The position numbers were made by a program, and so were the translations under genes. From Paraphysoderma sedebokerense (lineage: Eukaryota; Blastocladiomycota; Physodermatomycetes; Physodermatales; Physodermataceae), in assembly GCA_025602915.1 (NCBI GenBank), contig JAHLJZ010000092.1:30650-94649 (forward strand): a stretch of 64,000 nt of DNA, given 5' to 3'. Of the stretch, positions 21,908-39,675 are shown in pieces. The stretch's first letter is position 1. Each line of letters opens with the position of its first letter. A model generated the notes under the pieces. That model was not told the DNA's origin. It saw only the letters and a program-made list of their open reading frames with translations, and searched no databases.

Positions 21908-22597
21908 ATGACTGTTCCAAATATAGCATCTCTCTCCTTAGACGACCAACCGTCTTCCAACTCTCTTGTGGATAATTCTCTCCCTTCGTCCGTTTTGCCT
22001 TCCCCTTCATCTCAGCAATCTGAACTCCCCCCAATTCCAGTCTCTATTAAACAAACGACAACTTTTGTAAATGGAATCAAAACGGATTTTATCGTACAGG
22101 CATATTCAGATGCTATTTGGGTGATTGTCAGTCAACTAGAAGGAAAAGTTGGGAGCTTGGTATAGTCATTTACTGTTGTAGCACTTTGTTTCCGGGCCCT
22201 CTTTCTGTGAAACGAATTGCATCTATGGTAGATAGCGCTCTTACACAATGGAAAGATTACTGATGCAATACTTCTATCCAAAATCATTTTCTATTAGACA
22301 TGTACAACGCTTGACCTCCCCGCCGCTGATTCTCTACTTTCCTCCACTGGCGGCTCCTGTCCGTGTACTACCGCCCCACTATTGAATGTTGATTCCAACC
22401 GAGAAATACTGAATCACATATACGCTTCAGAAATATTGACAAATATCTTGAAATCTAACCCCCGGGAGAGGAGGAGATTGATTTGCGGTTTGGCGTTTAA
22501 GGGAAATCAGGGAAGAAATGAAGAAATCGAAATGAAAATTGAAAGAGAGAGGTTGAAAACTATTTGCGATGTTTTGGAGGAGTTAAATGTTTGGTAA
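21908..22597 (+). CDS. PSMG3: Proteasome assembly chaperone 3 (PSMG3/PAC3-like)
   Basis: Exons 21908-22159 and 22298-22597 join in phase to give about 183 aa. After a Ser/Pro-rich start, SIKQTTTFVNGIKTDFIVQAYSDAIWVIVSQLEGKVGSL matches the PSMG3 beta core (T-x-x-xNGxxTDhhxxxFSDxIxVxVTQxGKxGTL). The second exon gives REILNHIYASEILTNILKSN and LICGLAFKG, ending in ERLKTICDVLEELNVW, like the terminal helix ending in VW of the family. PAC3 acts with PAC4 on the alpha ring of the 20S proteasome. The 138-nt intron is long for this genome and may hide a micro-exon, since the region after GTL is short. It is larger than human PSMG3 (122 aa). Confidence 0.75.
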
Positions 22598-23084
22598 AAT
22601 GTGTGGATTTTTAGATACGGTTGCTCACTGGTAGATTTTGGAGTGACATTGAATTGTAGGCAGTTATTCCTCAACATGTCTCAACGCAAGTGAAAGACAG
22701 AATTCCTGCAACAAAATCAATGTACATTTTCGTTTAAGAGGTAGATGGAAATACATGTAGCCCTTAGTTTTAACATCAAGTTATCTATAAATACAATTAT
22801 ATGATGCATTCCAGTATCCACATTTAAAATACGGGTCTCTCTGTTCCTAACACAACAACTTTATCATCCCTTCTTACTATCATCTCGGGTCTAGGGTTAA
22901 CAAGCGTATACGACAAGACATTTCCGTTATGCGAGATAGTGCGATACAATCCAATTGAGACACTGCAGTGACTGCGTAAGAGGTAAGTGAATAAAGCAGA
23001 ATAAGGTCGACCTGTTCAAAATGTAAAATCAGTAGCATGGAAGCCAAAAGTCAGAACAAGCAAAAATTGCGTGGTACTACAAGA
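22598..23084. other. Intergenic region between convergent genes
   Basis: Spacer between PSMG3 (plus) and the channel gene (minus); no coding signal. It may contain the true 3' exon of the channel, whose last codons are uncertain. Confidence 0.35.
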
Positions 23085-26000
23085 TCAAAAGTATTCCAGA
23101 TACCAACCAACAAACAGTTTAGGTGCCAACACTTGAAACAAATGGCTACTTTTGGGATTCCTTCTTTCTTTCCTACCATCCGAATTCGATCGTCCTGTTT
23201 CGTCGTTAATCTCCACCTCCTCCTCGCCTCCTGCTTCTGTGCTTTTAATCCACTCTTCTTCCTCCTCTTCAAGTGCCCGCTCATATCCAGTTTTACGACC
23301 ACTGAAAATAAGTCGTTTGATAATGTCGAGTAAGAATGGGTTATAGTAAGTTTGAGTGATTACAGAATCAAGCATCGATGAAGCGAAGACGTGGCCGGCC
23401 ATGAACGAAGGTCGGAGGACGACTTGTGCTGCAATAAAAAATAGAACAGAATTGTTGTTAACGTAGGTTCTGAGTGAGCGCTTGTAAAGGCGAAAAAGTG
23501 GGAAAGTGAAGACTATGAATTCATAAGGAACTGAAACATACTTGATTCATCCGCAAAAGTTTTAACCACATCGGTGTCGCCGATATACTTCATATTTTCA
23601 CGATGAATGAATTCGACAACAATAAAAATCTCATCAGACGCGATAGCTTCAATATTTAGTACTGACAATAAAGCCGAAGCATCGGCTGTTCGCTTTGCAG
23701 CACTATTGAAATTAGAGAGATTAGTTTATAATAGCTATACTCATTTTAGCCTAAAAAATAAATGCCCGAATATCGTACCTGTCGTAATATTTTTTATTGC
23801 TCATCACGACTGCTCTCTTTGCTTTGTCTACCTTCGCTTTCAATAAATCTTTCTTCATCAGAGGACTACCCTTAACAAAATACACATCCCCTAATCTCCT
23901 CAATTTTTCTATCTCACTTTCTTCTTCTCCATCTCCGTCATCGTCGGCTACCATCTGTTCCGCTTCATCGATGGCAGGACTCAAAATGACGATTGGCATC
24001 GGATTGGTGATATGTTCTCCACGTAATGGGGCGATGAAAACGTCCAGATTTCGCGGAAACGTGGGCGAGCAATCCGCAATCAGTAAATGCGAGGTGACAG
24101 AGTCGGGTAATGGTGACTTTATTTTCGGTTGGATAAACGAAGAAGTAGACGTGGTGCGAATAAGGGTCGTCGATTTTACATCAGATACATCCGTTGCGAC
24201 TGATTGATCCACCGATGGCGAGCATGGAGGGGATTGGACAACGGCTTGGGGAGTGTTCGATTCAATCGGGATGGAAGAGGTAGATGAAGATTTTGTGGGA
24301 GGGAAGAAAACGAGATCAGGATTGGGGCCCAAATCTTCATCGGATGATAAACCAGGTCCTTCAACATCTAATACAGTTTCATGAAGTTCGTCTTTATCTA
24401 AAGCCATTCCACGTTTCTGTTTCAGTTTTTTCTTTAATCTTGCATTCGTAGGGCTAATAATAGGAGGAGACGTTGGACCAGATTTAGGTAATTTTGGGAA
24501 TGGGACTATCCCGGCAGTTGATTGTTCAGTCGAAATGTTAGGCGCATCATTAAAGCGAACTCTTCCGTCCCGACCTAATAAGGGACTCGATTCCAAGTAC
24601 TCGCTATCTTCGTCTACACGGATAGCCTCTTCCTCGGAGAATTCGAAGCCTTTGATTTGCTCAACAATCTCAATCTCTGTGCTAATTAAAAATCCTAACT
24701 CATCGCCTTTGATTACATATTCTCCGGGATTCAAAACAACGCAAAGCGTCTCACTAGGAGGTAATCTTTGTCTGATGTCTAATTCAGGTTGAAACCCGAT
24801 ACCAATTAGACAAGAGTTAAAGTTGGAGTAAACAATTTCGGCTGCTTCCAGGAATGTTAATCCGATGAAGGATGCAGGAAGAGGCGTGCAATATATTTCT
24901 TGGGAAACTCCGCGAAGGTAGGATTTCAAAAAGGAGACAGACGCTGCGAGGATGTGAAAGTCAATATATGGTAACCAAACCACCATATGAATGGGGACTC
25001 ACGTGTATGACGATCAATTGCCTGCACCAATTCAAGCCTTGATTCCTCAGTGATACTAGTAGTCAACAAAGCGATTAACGTGGCAAATCCAGGAATTCGA
25101 CAACTTTGCGATAATATTCCCAACTTCAATTCATCAACACAAAGAATGTGCTCAGCTGTTAGATTTCAAAAGACCATGAGTCAGTCGCCCAAAAAAAGGA
25201 ATAATCAGCTCACGCCCATGTCTGTGATGAATTTATAAAATAGTCCAAGCTTACCGATGTATTCAAAATGACTTTGATTTTCAGGTAAAATAGTTTCCAC
25301 AAACAACGGTATGGTTCGATCAAATCTTTTGATTGCCAAAGCTCTCATGACACCTTCAGCATCCTCTTCGTGTAAATCGTCTTGTGAGAATTTGTTGGCC
25401 AACACAAAACAAGCTGCATCAGAGTGGAAAAAAATCCACATAATTTCAGTGTGAACAAATCGCAAGTACGGAGACATTGTCAGCTACCAAGAATGAATCT
25501 TTAGTAGAAGCAAAAGGTACGTACCGACAGCAGTATGTGCTGACACTTTTCTTAACGAACTGAAAGAGGTGGCCGACCCTTTCACGTATTGTACACGACT
25601 TAAGTATGCGGGGTCTTGTAACAAGGCAGAGAGCTCGTCATTTGGTTCATTGGGGTTTAATATTACGACTACAGAATAATATACACTTGAGTTAGTTCAT
25701 TACACATTTGAATGATTGACAGTTGTAAGGTTACCTCGTGTAGTGATTGTGGAGAGACCATGATCGCTAGAAAGTGTCAAGTACAGAAGGTTAGACGACA
25801 TTGATATACAAAGCTTGCAAGCTTAGAAACAAACCTGCAGAAAAATTCCTTTAAAAATTCAAGCATAGATGTAATTTCAAAGTTACCACAAACGATGACA
25901 TGTTGTTGAGATTTCTTATGGGCATAAGGTACAGTGAACTTTGACCGGTTTTGAATCATTGTCAACCTGCATTTCGACAAGAAACGTCGTTAGTATTGAA

Positions 26001-27364
26001 TACTTCAAGCGGATAGCATAAGCATGTAAAACGAATAAAACCGTACAGTTCGCTTAAATGGGTTGGAATATAGAATGCTCCTGCAATCAGAATGTAAAGC
26101 AGCAAGAGTTTTGTGAACGGATTATCAGCTGTAATCCCACTTGTGCTGAGACCGGATGTACTGGACACTGAAATAGATAAACATTGTTAAATTTTATATA
26201 GGTAGGATTGTAAAGAGTAGCACGTACTAATTGTGAAATAAAATACGTCAAGGAAGGTCGTGTCATTGTCACCTTGATGTTTATATACGACGATGTGGAT
26301 CTGAAGTATAAGTGCGCAAGAGTTAGCGTTTAAAAAATGTCATCTCAAAAGATCATTGAGAACATACAAAGGCGGCCACTGTCAGAATTGTGAACAAAAT
26401 TGCAATCACAAGATTCACAGCTTTCCTCGCGATCATTGAAATGTGAAGTATGGGATCTTTGACTGGCACCAGACAAATCGAAATAGCATCATGTAGTCTA
26501 GCCCATCTGAAGGGATACAGATAGACCAACATTCCAGCCGAGAAATAAGAATGATAATAGTCGTCTTCGAACGAGGAGATAATGAAAGCACAAATGACGG
26601 GTACAGTCGCGAGGAAAGTCAAGAACGAGAACTTTGTGAGTAGGTAAGACATCGGTGCCGGATGAAAGAAAACTCTAGGAAGCCATTGAAATAATATGAT
26701 GGTTGATAAGGTCACTTCAAAATAACGGTTGACTGACGGCAGAGCTTGAGGATTTTTATTGACATCTCGGACTGCATGCAGGAAGGGTCAGTTAACATTA
26801 GAGCGAGGCCAAAGAGAGATAAGCGAGTTAGTTGAGGAATAAACACAACATGGATTACTGCGTCCATAATAATTGAAATTCTGACATCTTACCGTAAGTA
26901 GTATTCCACAAATATAACGAGCAAAACAAAACATTCAAAAACGCATCAAAGAATTCCCATATTCTGCCACTTCTGGAGGTATCCAACCAAAATGCAACTT
27001 TCTCTTTCACCGACGGCATCTTTACTTCTTTCTGATAATCTACAATATTTTCAACACTACTCAAACCCTCCGTCCCTTTACCAGGCTGCACAAAGTTCAG
27101 CGAGGCATGGTCTAAAACGCTAGGCCTTCGATTGCGATTAGCGGGAACACCGAGGGACCCTGACTCTGGTCTTGAATAGGCAAACGAGGACTTTCGGTTG
27201 AATGGATTAGGATCACTTTCAAAATTATATGGACCGGGACCAGTATCTTTGTACAAGGTTTTTTTCGAAGCGTTTGCTTTTGAGACTGCTAAAACGGTAT
27301 TGTACAGTCGCCGACGAGGTAGCAAATTCGCAGCCGGGTTATTTTTCCTTTGTGACGAGGACAT
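23085..27364 (-). CDS. Slo/BK-type channel alpha subunit with non-canonical filter
   Basis: A large many-exon gene of roughly 1,200 residues. Order on the minus strand: a cytosolic N-terminus (27364-27000), membrane segments (RIWEFFDAFLNVLFCSLYLWN; VTLSTIILFQWLPRVFF; FSFLTFLATVPVICAFII; a poorly charged S4 with FRWARLHDAIS; NLVIAILFTILTVAAF), the pore region, then RCK1 (QQHVIVCGNFEITSMLEFLKEFF; ACFVLANKFSQDD; EDAEGVMRALAIK; VDELKLGILSQSCRIPG, the Slo signature), a Ser/Pro-rich loop and RCK2 (AGHVFASSMLDSVITQTYYNP). The pore helix reads FLDVFYFTIMSSTSGLST. Where BK has STVGYGD this protein has STSGLST, so the K+ signature is absent; the junction is an in-phase intron and does not create it. 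Plasma or vacuolar membrane location is not predictable. The 3' end (23085) is uncertain. Confidence 0.85.
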
Positions 27365-28255
27365 ACTAAACGAAAATTGTCTGAGAATAGGATATATCCC
27401 TGCACGAAATAATATTTCCTAGATAATGTTGGTATTTCCGAATGGAGTAGAAATGCCATGCCGAAAATAGGATTGAAGATATGCATTGTCTTATTGTGGC
27501 TTTTGAACCAATCATGGACAAAATTTCATCCGGGCCGTTACATCAATGACACTGAAAATCATGATGAGAAATTGACCACAACATGCAGCTAATAATACAA
27601 AATGATTGAAGCAATCTGCATACCGAGAGAATGACTCTATAACGAATATGATAATATGATGGATGTTTTCTACAAACGGGAGGGTGGAATTATTTCTCCA
27701 ATTGTTCACTTGCCAAAACGCACACACGCCTTCGATCTCTCCTTATTGAGCAATTGCTGCCTCAAATTCAACTCTCTCAATTTTGTGGTAAATGAAAATG
27801 GTGCCAATCGATTGACAACGTCTCTGTGTATTTTAAAAGATACAATTGTGAAATCCGACGTGGACGAAATTATGGAAATTCTTATACACAAGTAACGGAC
27901 ATTCGCATAACTGAACTCAAGAGATATGGTCCAGATATTATGCTGTATGCACTATATATTATTTAGCGGTATGCAATTATACCAATTATTTTAACGTTCT
28001 ACAGAGTACAAACACAGTATATTAACAAAGGCGTTTATCATACATTGCTGAAACAGACAGAATTACGGCTCCTGCTTAATCTTTTCTATTTGTTCAGCAC
28101 ATAGCCGTTGGCCGCACACTAAAAATTGCACCAAAGTTATGCACTGCAGAAACAGAATTGAAAGCGTTGTTATTTTTATTTTTTGATAGCTGCACTCATT
28201 CAAAACCGGGGAAGAGATCGTAGTCCTAAACTCAAAATGTCGACATATTCCACAA
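27365..28255. other. Intergenic region
   Basis: Between the channel 5' end and the YME1 stop. A 79-codon plus-strand frame (27656-27895) reads as a plausible small peptide (MMDVFYKREGG... MEILIHK) but has no recognisable family or promoter, and I do not call it a gene. Confidence 0.35.
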
Positions 28256-31324
<3,069 letters not shown>

Positions 31325-32019
31325 TCAACCGACTACTAAATAGGTATCTTTCTCTTTTTGTGTAGGGAGTAATAGGAATTGACGAATGCTCGGATAGATT
31401 GTAATTTACAGAGTGGATATAATCGATGTAAACCGTTGATGACGTATTCCGGAGATTGGCAGAGGAAAACCTTAAATCGGAGTTTGACAAACGATTGTAT
31501 CCTTCGACGAGAAATTTCAGATAATATGTCTTAATCCCTTCTTCTCGTATGCATCAATGAGTTGAATGTGTTATCGTCTAGATAAATTCGTCACCATGTC
31601 TTTCCATCGTGATCCTGTTTTTGTTGTTGTCGTCGCACTTATTCACTGCAAACGTGACGGTTGAAAGATAAAATGGCACGAATTCAGAGCTCAAGATTCG
31701 ACTCTGACAATTTTACACAATCGTTTAATCTATTTTTCTCTTTGAATATTTCGTTCAGATTTCATTATTGAATCATTAAATCATGAACATTATTTGATGT
31801 ACTCAATCTCAATCCCGAACAAGAGGCACGCCGCAGATTTCTGGTTGGCACATCCAATCTGTAGGCTGCTAGACAATTGCAGTTTGAATAAGGAGTAAGG
31901 CGAAACACAACTTTTAAATCTTTATCTTGTTGTATTTCGTCTCATCAGTTGATACACAAATCTCTCAGAAACTTCCATTATTCAGCAGTAGCCACCTTAA
32001 TTAATCAAATTCATATCCT
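31325..32019. other. Intergenic region
   Basis: Between the YME1 5' end and the NDUFV1 stop. A 78-codon minus-strand frame at 31254-31490 overlaps the YME1 start and has no independent support. Confidence 0.4.
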
Positions 32020-34211
<2,192 letters not shown>

Positions 34212-35888
34212 CGTATGTCGAGACATCATATATACTGTCAGAAAGTGTTGCCTGTATCTGGAGCGTAGAGATACAACAATTTTCCTCGGAGGCGAAATTC
34301 GTCAGATCAAGAGCGCATCTCACGTGATTTGACTGACTAATTTTCGTCCTATTATCAATCGGTGTAAGAATAGAGAAAATGTAATATTTGATATCTAATT
34401 AAATTCAAATAGTAGTGTAGAATAACTCGTTATAATAATGTACTAAATATCTTGTTCTTTGCCTTCATAGTTGTTGAAGATTGACATCTTGTTATACTTT
34501 GTGTGGGCTTTAGATTGTATAAATTAATGAAGGACTATATTTTGTAATTCATGAACACTTATATGTATATACTACATATATGTACTCTGTCCCTAAGAAT
34601 GAATCAACTTGATCATCAATCTAGCCCTGCTAGCGGACCACCACCAAATCACTGCGCGTTATCGGCACCAGCACTGCTGATTCTACTACTCCTACATCTC
34701 TAACCATCCAAAACCAACCTAATTAAGTATCCGAAAATACCAAGAGGAAGACGTGCTACCACCTTTCCTACTCCTGGAGACAATACTCCAAACCCAACCT
34801 TAACTAATCTCCAACCAACCGCCACAAACGACCCGAATGGTCCAGCTCATGCTCCAGTTAGGTAACCGCCGGGACTGGTTTTTCAGAAAGAGACCCAGAA
34901 AATTCTGAAAATTGAAGTTGGACTTACTCGAATCTAATTTCACCAACTATCCAGACTCGGTCAAGGAATGCACCCATTGCCTAATCCAGATGGGTGGTTG
35001 TCAGTTGAACGTAGTTTGGGGTAAGCAATATGACAACGACACACACAAACGACTTCTTGACACGGTTTACCCGTACCTTGGTTTCTTTGCGGGATGACAG
35101 TGAAAATCAAATTGACACACATGGCTAGGCAAGTTTATGGTGTCTGCCAGTGATCATCAGTTGAAGTATAATGAGAATTGGACAGAGAGTCGGACGGACA
35201 CGGGATCTTGGGAAAATTCTATTTTACGGCGGCCGCACTACCGCTTCTTTTTAACTTTCACATATAACTTTTTGTATTTGCTTGTCTGTGTGTCTGTCTG
35301 TCTGTGGTATAGGAGGATAATGAAATGAAACACACAGGACTATGGAGTTTTGTTACCTTTCATCTGACTGAATAGATAATTGCCTCGATCAAACGAGCAC
35401 AAAAAGGCTGTAACGTTGACTATCGGATACATTTCTTGCGACGATGAGATGGAAAGAGTTCGAGAGAAATGGAAATCCAGAGAGTTCGAAAGTTCAACAA
35501 TTGTGAAAACAAACGTACTCTTACAAGGTGGGCTTTCATTGGCTGTTTTGGATGATATCACTGCACCACCAGATTTCTGGAATGTCTATATCTTATTTTT
35601 TGTAATATATTGGGTAGAATTTTAGGCGGAAACCACGGAAACAGGAATGTATTGGAGAATACAAAGCAGATTTACTAATGTTGAGACTACTGAAGAATTC
35701 AGAGTTGCTACAAGACTAATTATGCTACAAGATATTGGTGACGAAAACTAATATTTACATCATGCTAATTACTAAGGAACACAAAAGGCTGAGATCACAA
35801 TCACATCACGTCTTTAACTTCCTTTCGGTAAAGTTCATCTTAACTAAATTGCCATTGACGTGAATCCTTACAACTTTAGGCCCCTAAC
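34212..35888. other. Gene-poor region
   Basis: AT-rich spacer upstream of NDUFV1. It contains the possible gag-like relic at 34597-35100, a GTCT microsatellite near 35284-35305, and a plus-strand stretch at about 35400-35580 that reads open (including EMERVREKWKSREFESS and VLLQGGLSLAVLDD). That stretch may be an exon of an unrecognised or decayed gene. Confidence 0.35.
34597..35100 (+). pseudogene. Possible decayed retrotransposon gag-like fragment
   Basis: Frames in this stretch read like pieces of a Ty3-type gag: a Pro/Ser/Thr-rich lead, then VFQKETQKILKIEVGL, then DLLESNFTNYPDSVKE and QMGGCQLNVVWG, spread over more than one frame and interrupted by stops. LTRs, a zinc knuckle and pol are not visible. 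The resemblance is to a general pattern only. It could also be chance or a decayed host gene. Confidence 0.3.
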
Positions 35889-36880
35889 TTACAGCCTTAA
35901 TTCATCCTTTATGTACAATGACGCCCGCATGTCTTCAGGACGCACTTCTTCAGCATAATTGATGCGGTGAACGACGTCTATGAACTTGTCCTTCACAATT
36001 CGCATGCCTTTGTATGTCTTTGCATAATCCATCGAAACGACTCCTTCAGACAACGTGTCGAATGTTCCGCCCATGACGCCTCTGAAGGGGACTTGATGTA
36101 GCATCGCATATTTGATGATGCTTGCCAAGTAAAATGTTGCGGCAGCACATGCATAGTTACTGACCTTATCCTTTCCTAATGATCAACAACAAAAAGATAT
36201 AGATCGCTCAATTAACCTGCCCTAGCATGAACATCATAGGAGTTTAAAAGTTTGAAAAACATACTTGCTAAATTGACTGTTATGCACATAGCACTGTTGA
36301 AGAGATCGACGGCCAACGATGCATATTCCCTGACGCCTGTGAAATTGAAATCATAATGATATACGTGTAAGAGACGCTGCTATATCGTTACTGCAAGAAA
36401 TAAAAACCTAAAGATATTCACAATTTCGTAAATCTCGGTCGGAACCGACACAAGACAAGTAGATTGAGTTGGCGTGAGTGTACAGGCTGTGACTCCTGTA
36501 CCACATCATCAACTCATTGGAAGTGAACAGCCTCTCCGAGATACGGTTCATTTCGTCTATAATCTTGAAAATTGCGGTACCGAGAATTGGGTCCATTGAT
36601 ATGGCGAATTGTTGGCGTCCACCTGGACTTTCAACTTAATCAAACGAAGGCCAGCGTTAGTCATTAGGTTAGGTCAGTCTCAAAAGCCATTTTGTTTCAT
36701 TTACTTACTACTCTTTATTCTTTCCATAGATTGTTTCGTTTGAGACAATATAGGATCCTCATTTCGGCGGACTAGTGTTTGTATTGGCTTGTCAAATGGA
36801 CTTAGGGTTGGTGATGCGATGGTAATATTAATCACTGCGAGCAATGATAAGAGAAGGATGAAGTGCATAATCTTAGCCAT
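35889..36880 (-). CDS. Secreted helical protein of unknown function
   Basis: Minus-strand gene with about five exons. The ATG at 36880 opens a signal peptide (MAKIMHFILLLSLLAVINITIA). It is followed by PTLSPFDKPIQTLVRRNEDP, then ESPGGRQQFAISMDPILGTAIFKIIDEMNRISERLF, NELMMWYRSHSLYTHANSIYLSCVG, REYASLAVDLFNSAMCITVNLA, SNYACAAATFYLASIIKYAML and a C-terminal stretch ending MRASLYIKDELRL. It looks alpha-helical with only a few cysteines and no GPI tail. A TTTATAAAG box lies about 65 bp upstream. I do not recognise the family. It is a possible secreted effector or wall protein, but this is only inferred from the signal peptide. Confidence 0.65.
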
Positions 36881-38318
36881 TGAAATTATCTATTGAGAAA
36901 AAAATGAGGAGGCACAGTACAAACATTGGAGAGCTCGTCACTCTTTATAAAGATTTGATTCTGTATCCGTTGCATCAATCAAACCTTCGAACATCTTCCA
37001 TTTATAAAGTAAGAATTCTAATTTATTTCTAAATTCATTCGAATTATTAATGTCCTATAAAAAAGCAATTGAGAATTCTTCGCCACCTTGTTTAATTATT
37101 GAATAATATGGTTAACAAGTTGGAATTAATGGCATGGCAATCCGCTTAACGAGCTTAAGTTTGAAACGCTTTGTTCGTTGGTTAGCACGCCTATTGTCAC
37201 TTAATAACAAAACCAAAGCCAGAACTTCTGATTTCATTCCGTTGCTCAATTAAGAACTTGAACGCCACAGTTTCGGCCAACTTCCATTTATAAAAAGAAT
37301 CCGGAATTCATTAGCATTATTGGCCTAATTTAAAGAAACAATAGTGGAATTACAGTCAGAACATCTATCGAAATCTGGCTGATATACTTGAAGTTCTGGC
37401 TTTGAAGTAAATTCCAAATCTAATTTGAACCCGTATTCGGTAGTTGCTGGGAATCCTGCAGTGTTGATGTATCGGTTTGATCAACATGCGACCGTAATTG
37501 GACACTGGAAAGAAGCAATTTAGATAGACAGACTTTTTATTTGAAATATAGCACATATTGTATGATGTCTGTAACCCCATGAGGCAAAGGCAGTGCATAT
37601 TGATCCGCAAATTAGACTTCGATCAGTCTTTCACGTGATGCTGATCAATTAGGACGTTTAGTACGACCCCTTTATTCGCCCACCCACATTTTTCCAAACT
37701 TAAAAAATCAATATTTCAAGAAGCCAGAATAAAGTAAGGGTAATTATGTAGCAATACCAAGAAGCGGACCGTTTGGAGGGCTTTTCGCGCGATTAAGCTC
37801 AAAATTAGCTCCTTAAGCTGGCTGGTTCACAAAAGCAAAATTCATTCAATACTTCTTCGTGACCAATTTCAATTTAACACATTCTATAATAATAGTAATG
37901 ACCGATAATTTGGACATAAATTAAGTAGTTGGTACCGAGAACCAATCATAACACATGAATATTACATAAATCAGACTCATAGGGTTGTCCTACTAGTGAT
38001 CAATTGGTTCAACCATAATTCAAATTTTCAAACGAGTAATATTCCAAAATTAGCATTGCTTTTCATTCATAAAAATTGGTGTTGATATACATTTTGATTA
38101 TATTGATTTATTTAAATTTACAGAACTTTTGTATTCAAATGAAGACGGCCGGGAAAAAAATTACTATTACGGCATACACATGGACAGTTTTACAAAATTA
38201 AGACGATATCATTTACATTAGCTACACATTAGATCAGACGTCACTTTTGCAATTAATTTAGACACACAATAAATAAGGTAAGGGAAGTCAGTAGAATATT
38301 CTCGCGCCATTAAACTGT
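36881..38318. other. Intergenic, AT-rich region
   Basis: About 1.4 kb without a supported gene. It contains the TATA box at 36944. A repeated-looking phrase (tccatttataaa) occurs at about 37000 and 37290, each before gaattc-type strings, hinting at a diverged short duplication. The small minus-strand frame at 37365-37610 is not supported. Confidence 0.4.
36944..36952 (-). promoter_or_regulatory. TATA box of the secreted helical protein
   Basis: Palindromic ctttataaag about 65 bp upstream of the ATG at 36880. Confidence 0.5.
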
Positions 38319-38724
38319 CTAAGGTCTAATCAAGCAAGTGTTTCCATTTTCATGTCCATATAATTGGCCGTTACGTCCACGCCCAGTCATAACGGTACCA
38401 GCGCACAATGGCAAAGAACTATCGTCATCACCCAGTAGATCGTTTGTATCGGCAACAGGGGGACGGCCTGCTCGAACAGAGCTAGGCATGATACAAGATT
38501 CGCCGTTTTCAAACCCTGAAGGGCGAAAGTAAATATTAATCATCATTGAATACGAAGTCGATGAAATTTTGAAGAAGCTTACCCCATCTTCTTCCATCAG
38601 TGCCGACGGCAGTGACTCTTCTAGTAGTACATATGGGGTATTCCCTTTGGGCGTACACAATTGAGCTGTTCATTGCGAAGATACTAGCGACAATCAAAAA
38701 GAGATTTACTGATAAACGAGCCAT
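38319..38724 (-). CDS. Small secreted protein with duplicated ENG-x-(S/T)-C motif
   Basis: Exons 38724-38583 and 38515-38319 join in phase (112 aa). The signal peptide is MARLSVNLFLIVASIFAMNSSIVYA. The mature protein has YPICTTRRVTAVGTDGRRWG followed by FENGESCIMP, and near the end SLPLCAGTVMTGRGRNGQL followed by YGHENGNTCLIRP, so C-x(n)-DG/RG-x-x-(W/Y)G-x-ENG-x-(S/T)-C appears twice. This resembles CBM10/fungal-dockerin-type modules (C...DxxGxWGxENxxxC) known from cellulolytic fungi; the family assignment is inference. Four cysteines, two per copy. No GPI tail. TATA-like ATATAAAAAG lies about 105 bp upstream. Confidence 0.75.
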
Positions 38725-39578
38725 TTGAACTTTTTGATTGGTGACACTATGGTACTAGGGTGTGATAATTGATAAGATTTGGTAGTGAAACCGTAGGTTA
38801 GATGCTCTTTGTGAGCTCTATCATCTCTTTTTATATTCGCGAAATAGATTATTGTCGATTTGGAAGCCATCTCGCATGTCTAGTTTTCGTTCCACGTTCC
38901 GCTGAACTTGGCTACACCAAAATAGTCGCCTTATAACGTTCGTGGCAGTCGGCACAATGCTGCATTATTGCGGAATGTAAAGTCTTATTGTTACTTAAAT
39001 GAAGTCTGTCGATTTGGGCAGATGGGTGTACAGCATACCAGCTTCCTCAGTTCGCAGTATATTAACCGGTGCCATTCTATCTGAGTCTAAAATGAATTGC
39101 CTTCCGTATTGGACGATGCAAACTCGCGAAACGACATCAAGCAATTAAGCTCAACGTCTGCAGCTGACAGCTGGCTGTGCGTTTTTCACCGCTTCTATTG
39201 TGGCTTGCGACTTGCGAGATGAATATACTCCCGCTTCTGATATCCAAGAACAAATCACCTTTTATCCGGTTGATAAAAAGCGAATGTCACTGTGAATGAA
39301 ATGTATCGGTAAATTGCTCTCCGGCGCTAAATGAGGAGAAAGGAGATCCACGATAGACAAGTACAACTCACAACTCCATATCGGCTTCACTGCCGAAGTT
39401 TGAATATTATCGTTGGAAATTGTGTACAGTTGAAGTCTTTTCCTTTGAATTGCAATCGGCATGAAGACTGTCGTCCTCCAGATGCTAGCTAACACGATTT
39501 CTGGCTGACAATAAACCAAATCGTGACGAAATCAAAAATATGGCGTGATGATTTGCAATTTGGGCAATGACGATAACT
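38725..39578. other. Intergenic region
   Basis: Promoter of the ENG-motif gene and the leader of tRNA-Asn; nothing else recognised. Confidence 0.4.
38827..38835 (-). promoter_or_regulatory. TATA-like box of the ENG-motif gene
   Basis: Minus-strand aatataaaaagag about 105 bp upstream of the ATG at 38724. Confidence 0.35.
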
Positions 39579-39675
39579 GCTCTAGTGGCGCAATGGTTAG
39601 CGCGTTTGGCTGTTACTTGGATGTAACCAAACAGTTGTTACCAAAAGGTTGGTGGTTCGAGTCCACCCTGGAGCG
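39579..39675 (+). tRNA. tRNA-Asn(GTT) with a 24-nt intron
   Basis: Acceptor GCTCTAG pairs with CTGGAGC (one G-T). The D stem is GCGC/GCGC around AATGGTTA, and the anticodon stem is TTTGG/CCAAA. The loop is CTGTTA plus A, giving anticodon GTT at 39612-39614. The intron is 39616-39639, one base after the anticodon at the standard position; its GTAAC can pair with the GTTAC that spans the anticodon. The variable loop is AGGTT, the T arm is GGTGG-TTCGAGT-CCACC, and the discriminator is G. The sequence fits tRNA-Asn, including CTGTTAA after splicing. Confidence 0.9.
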
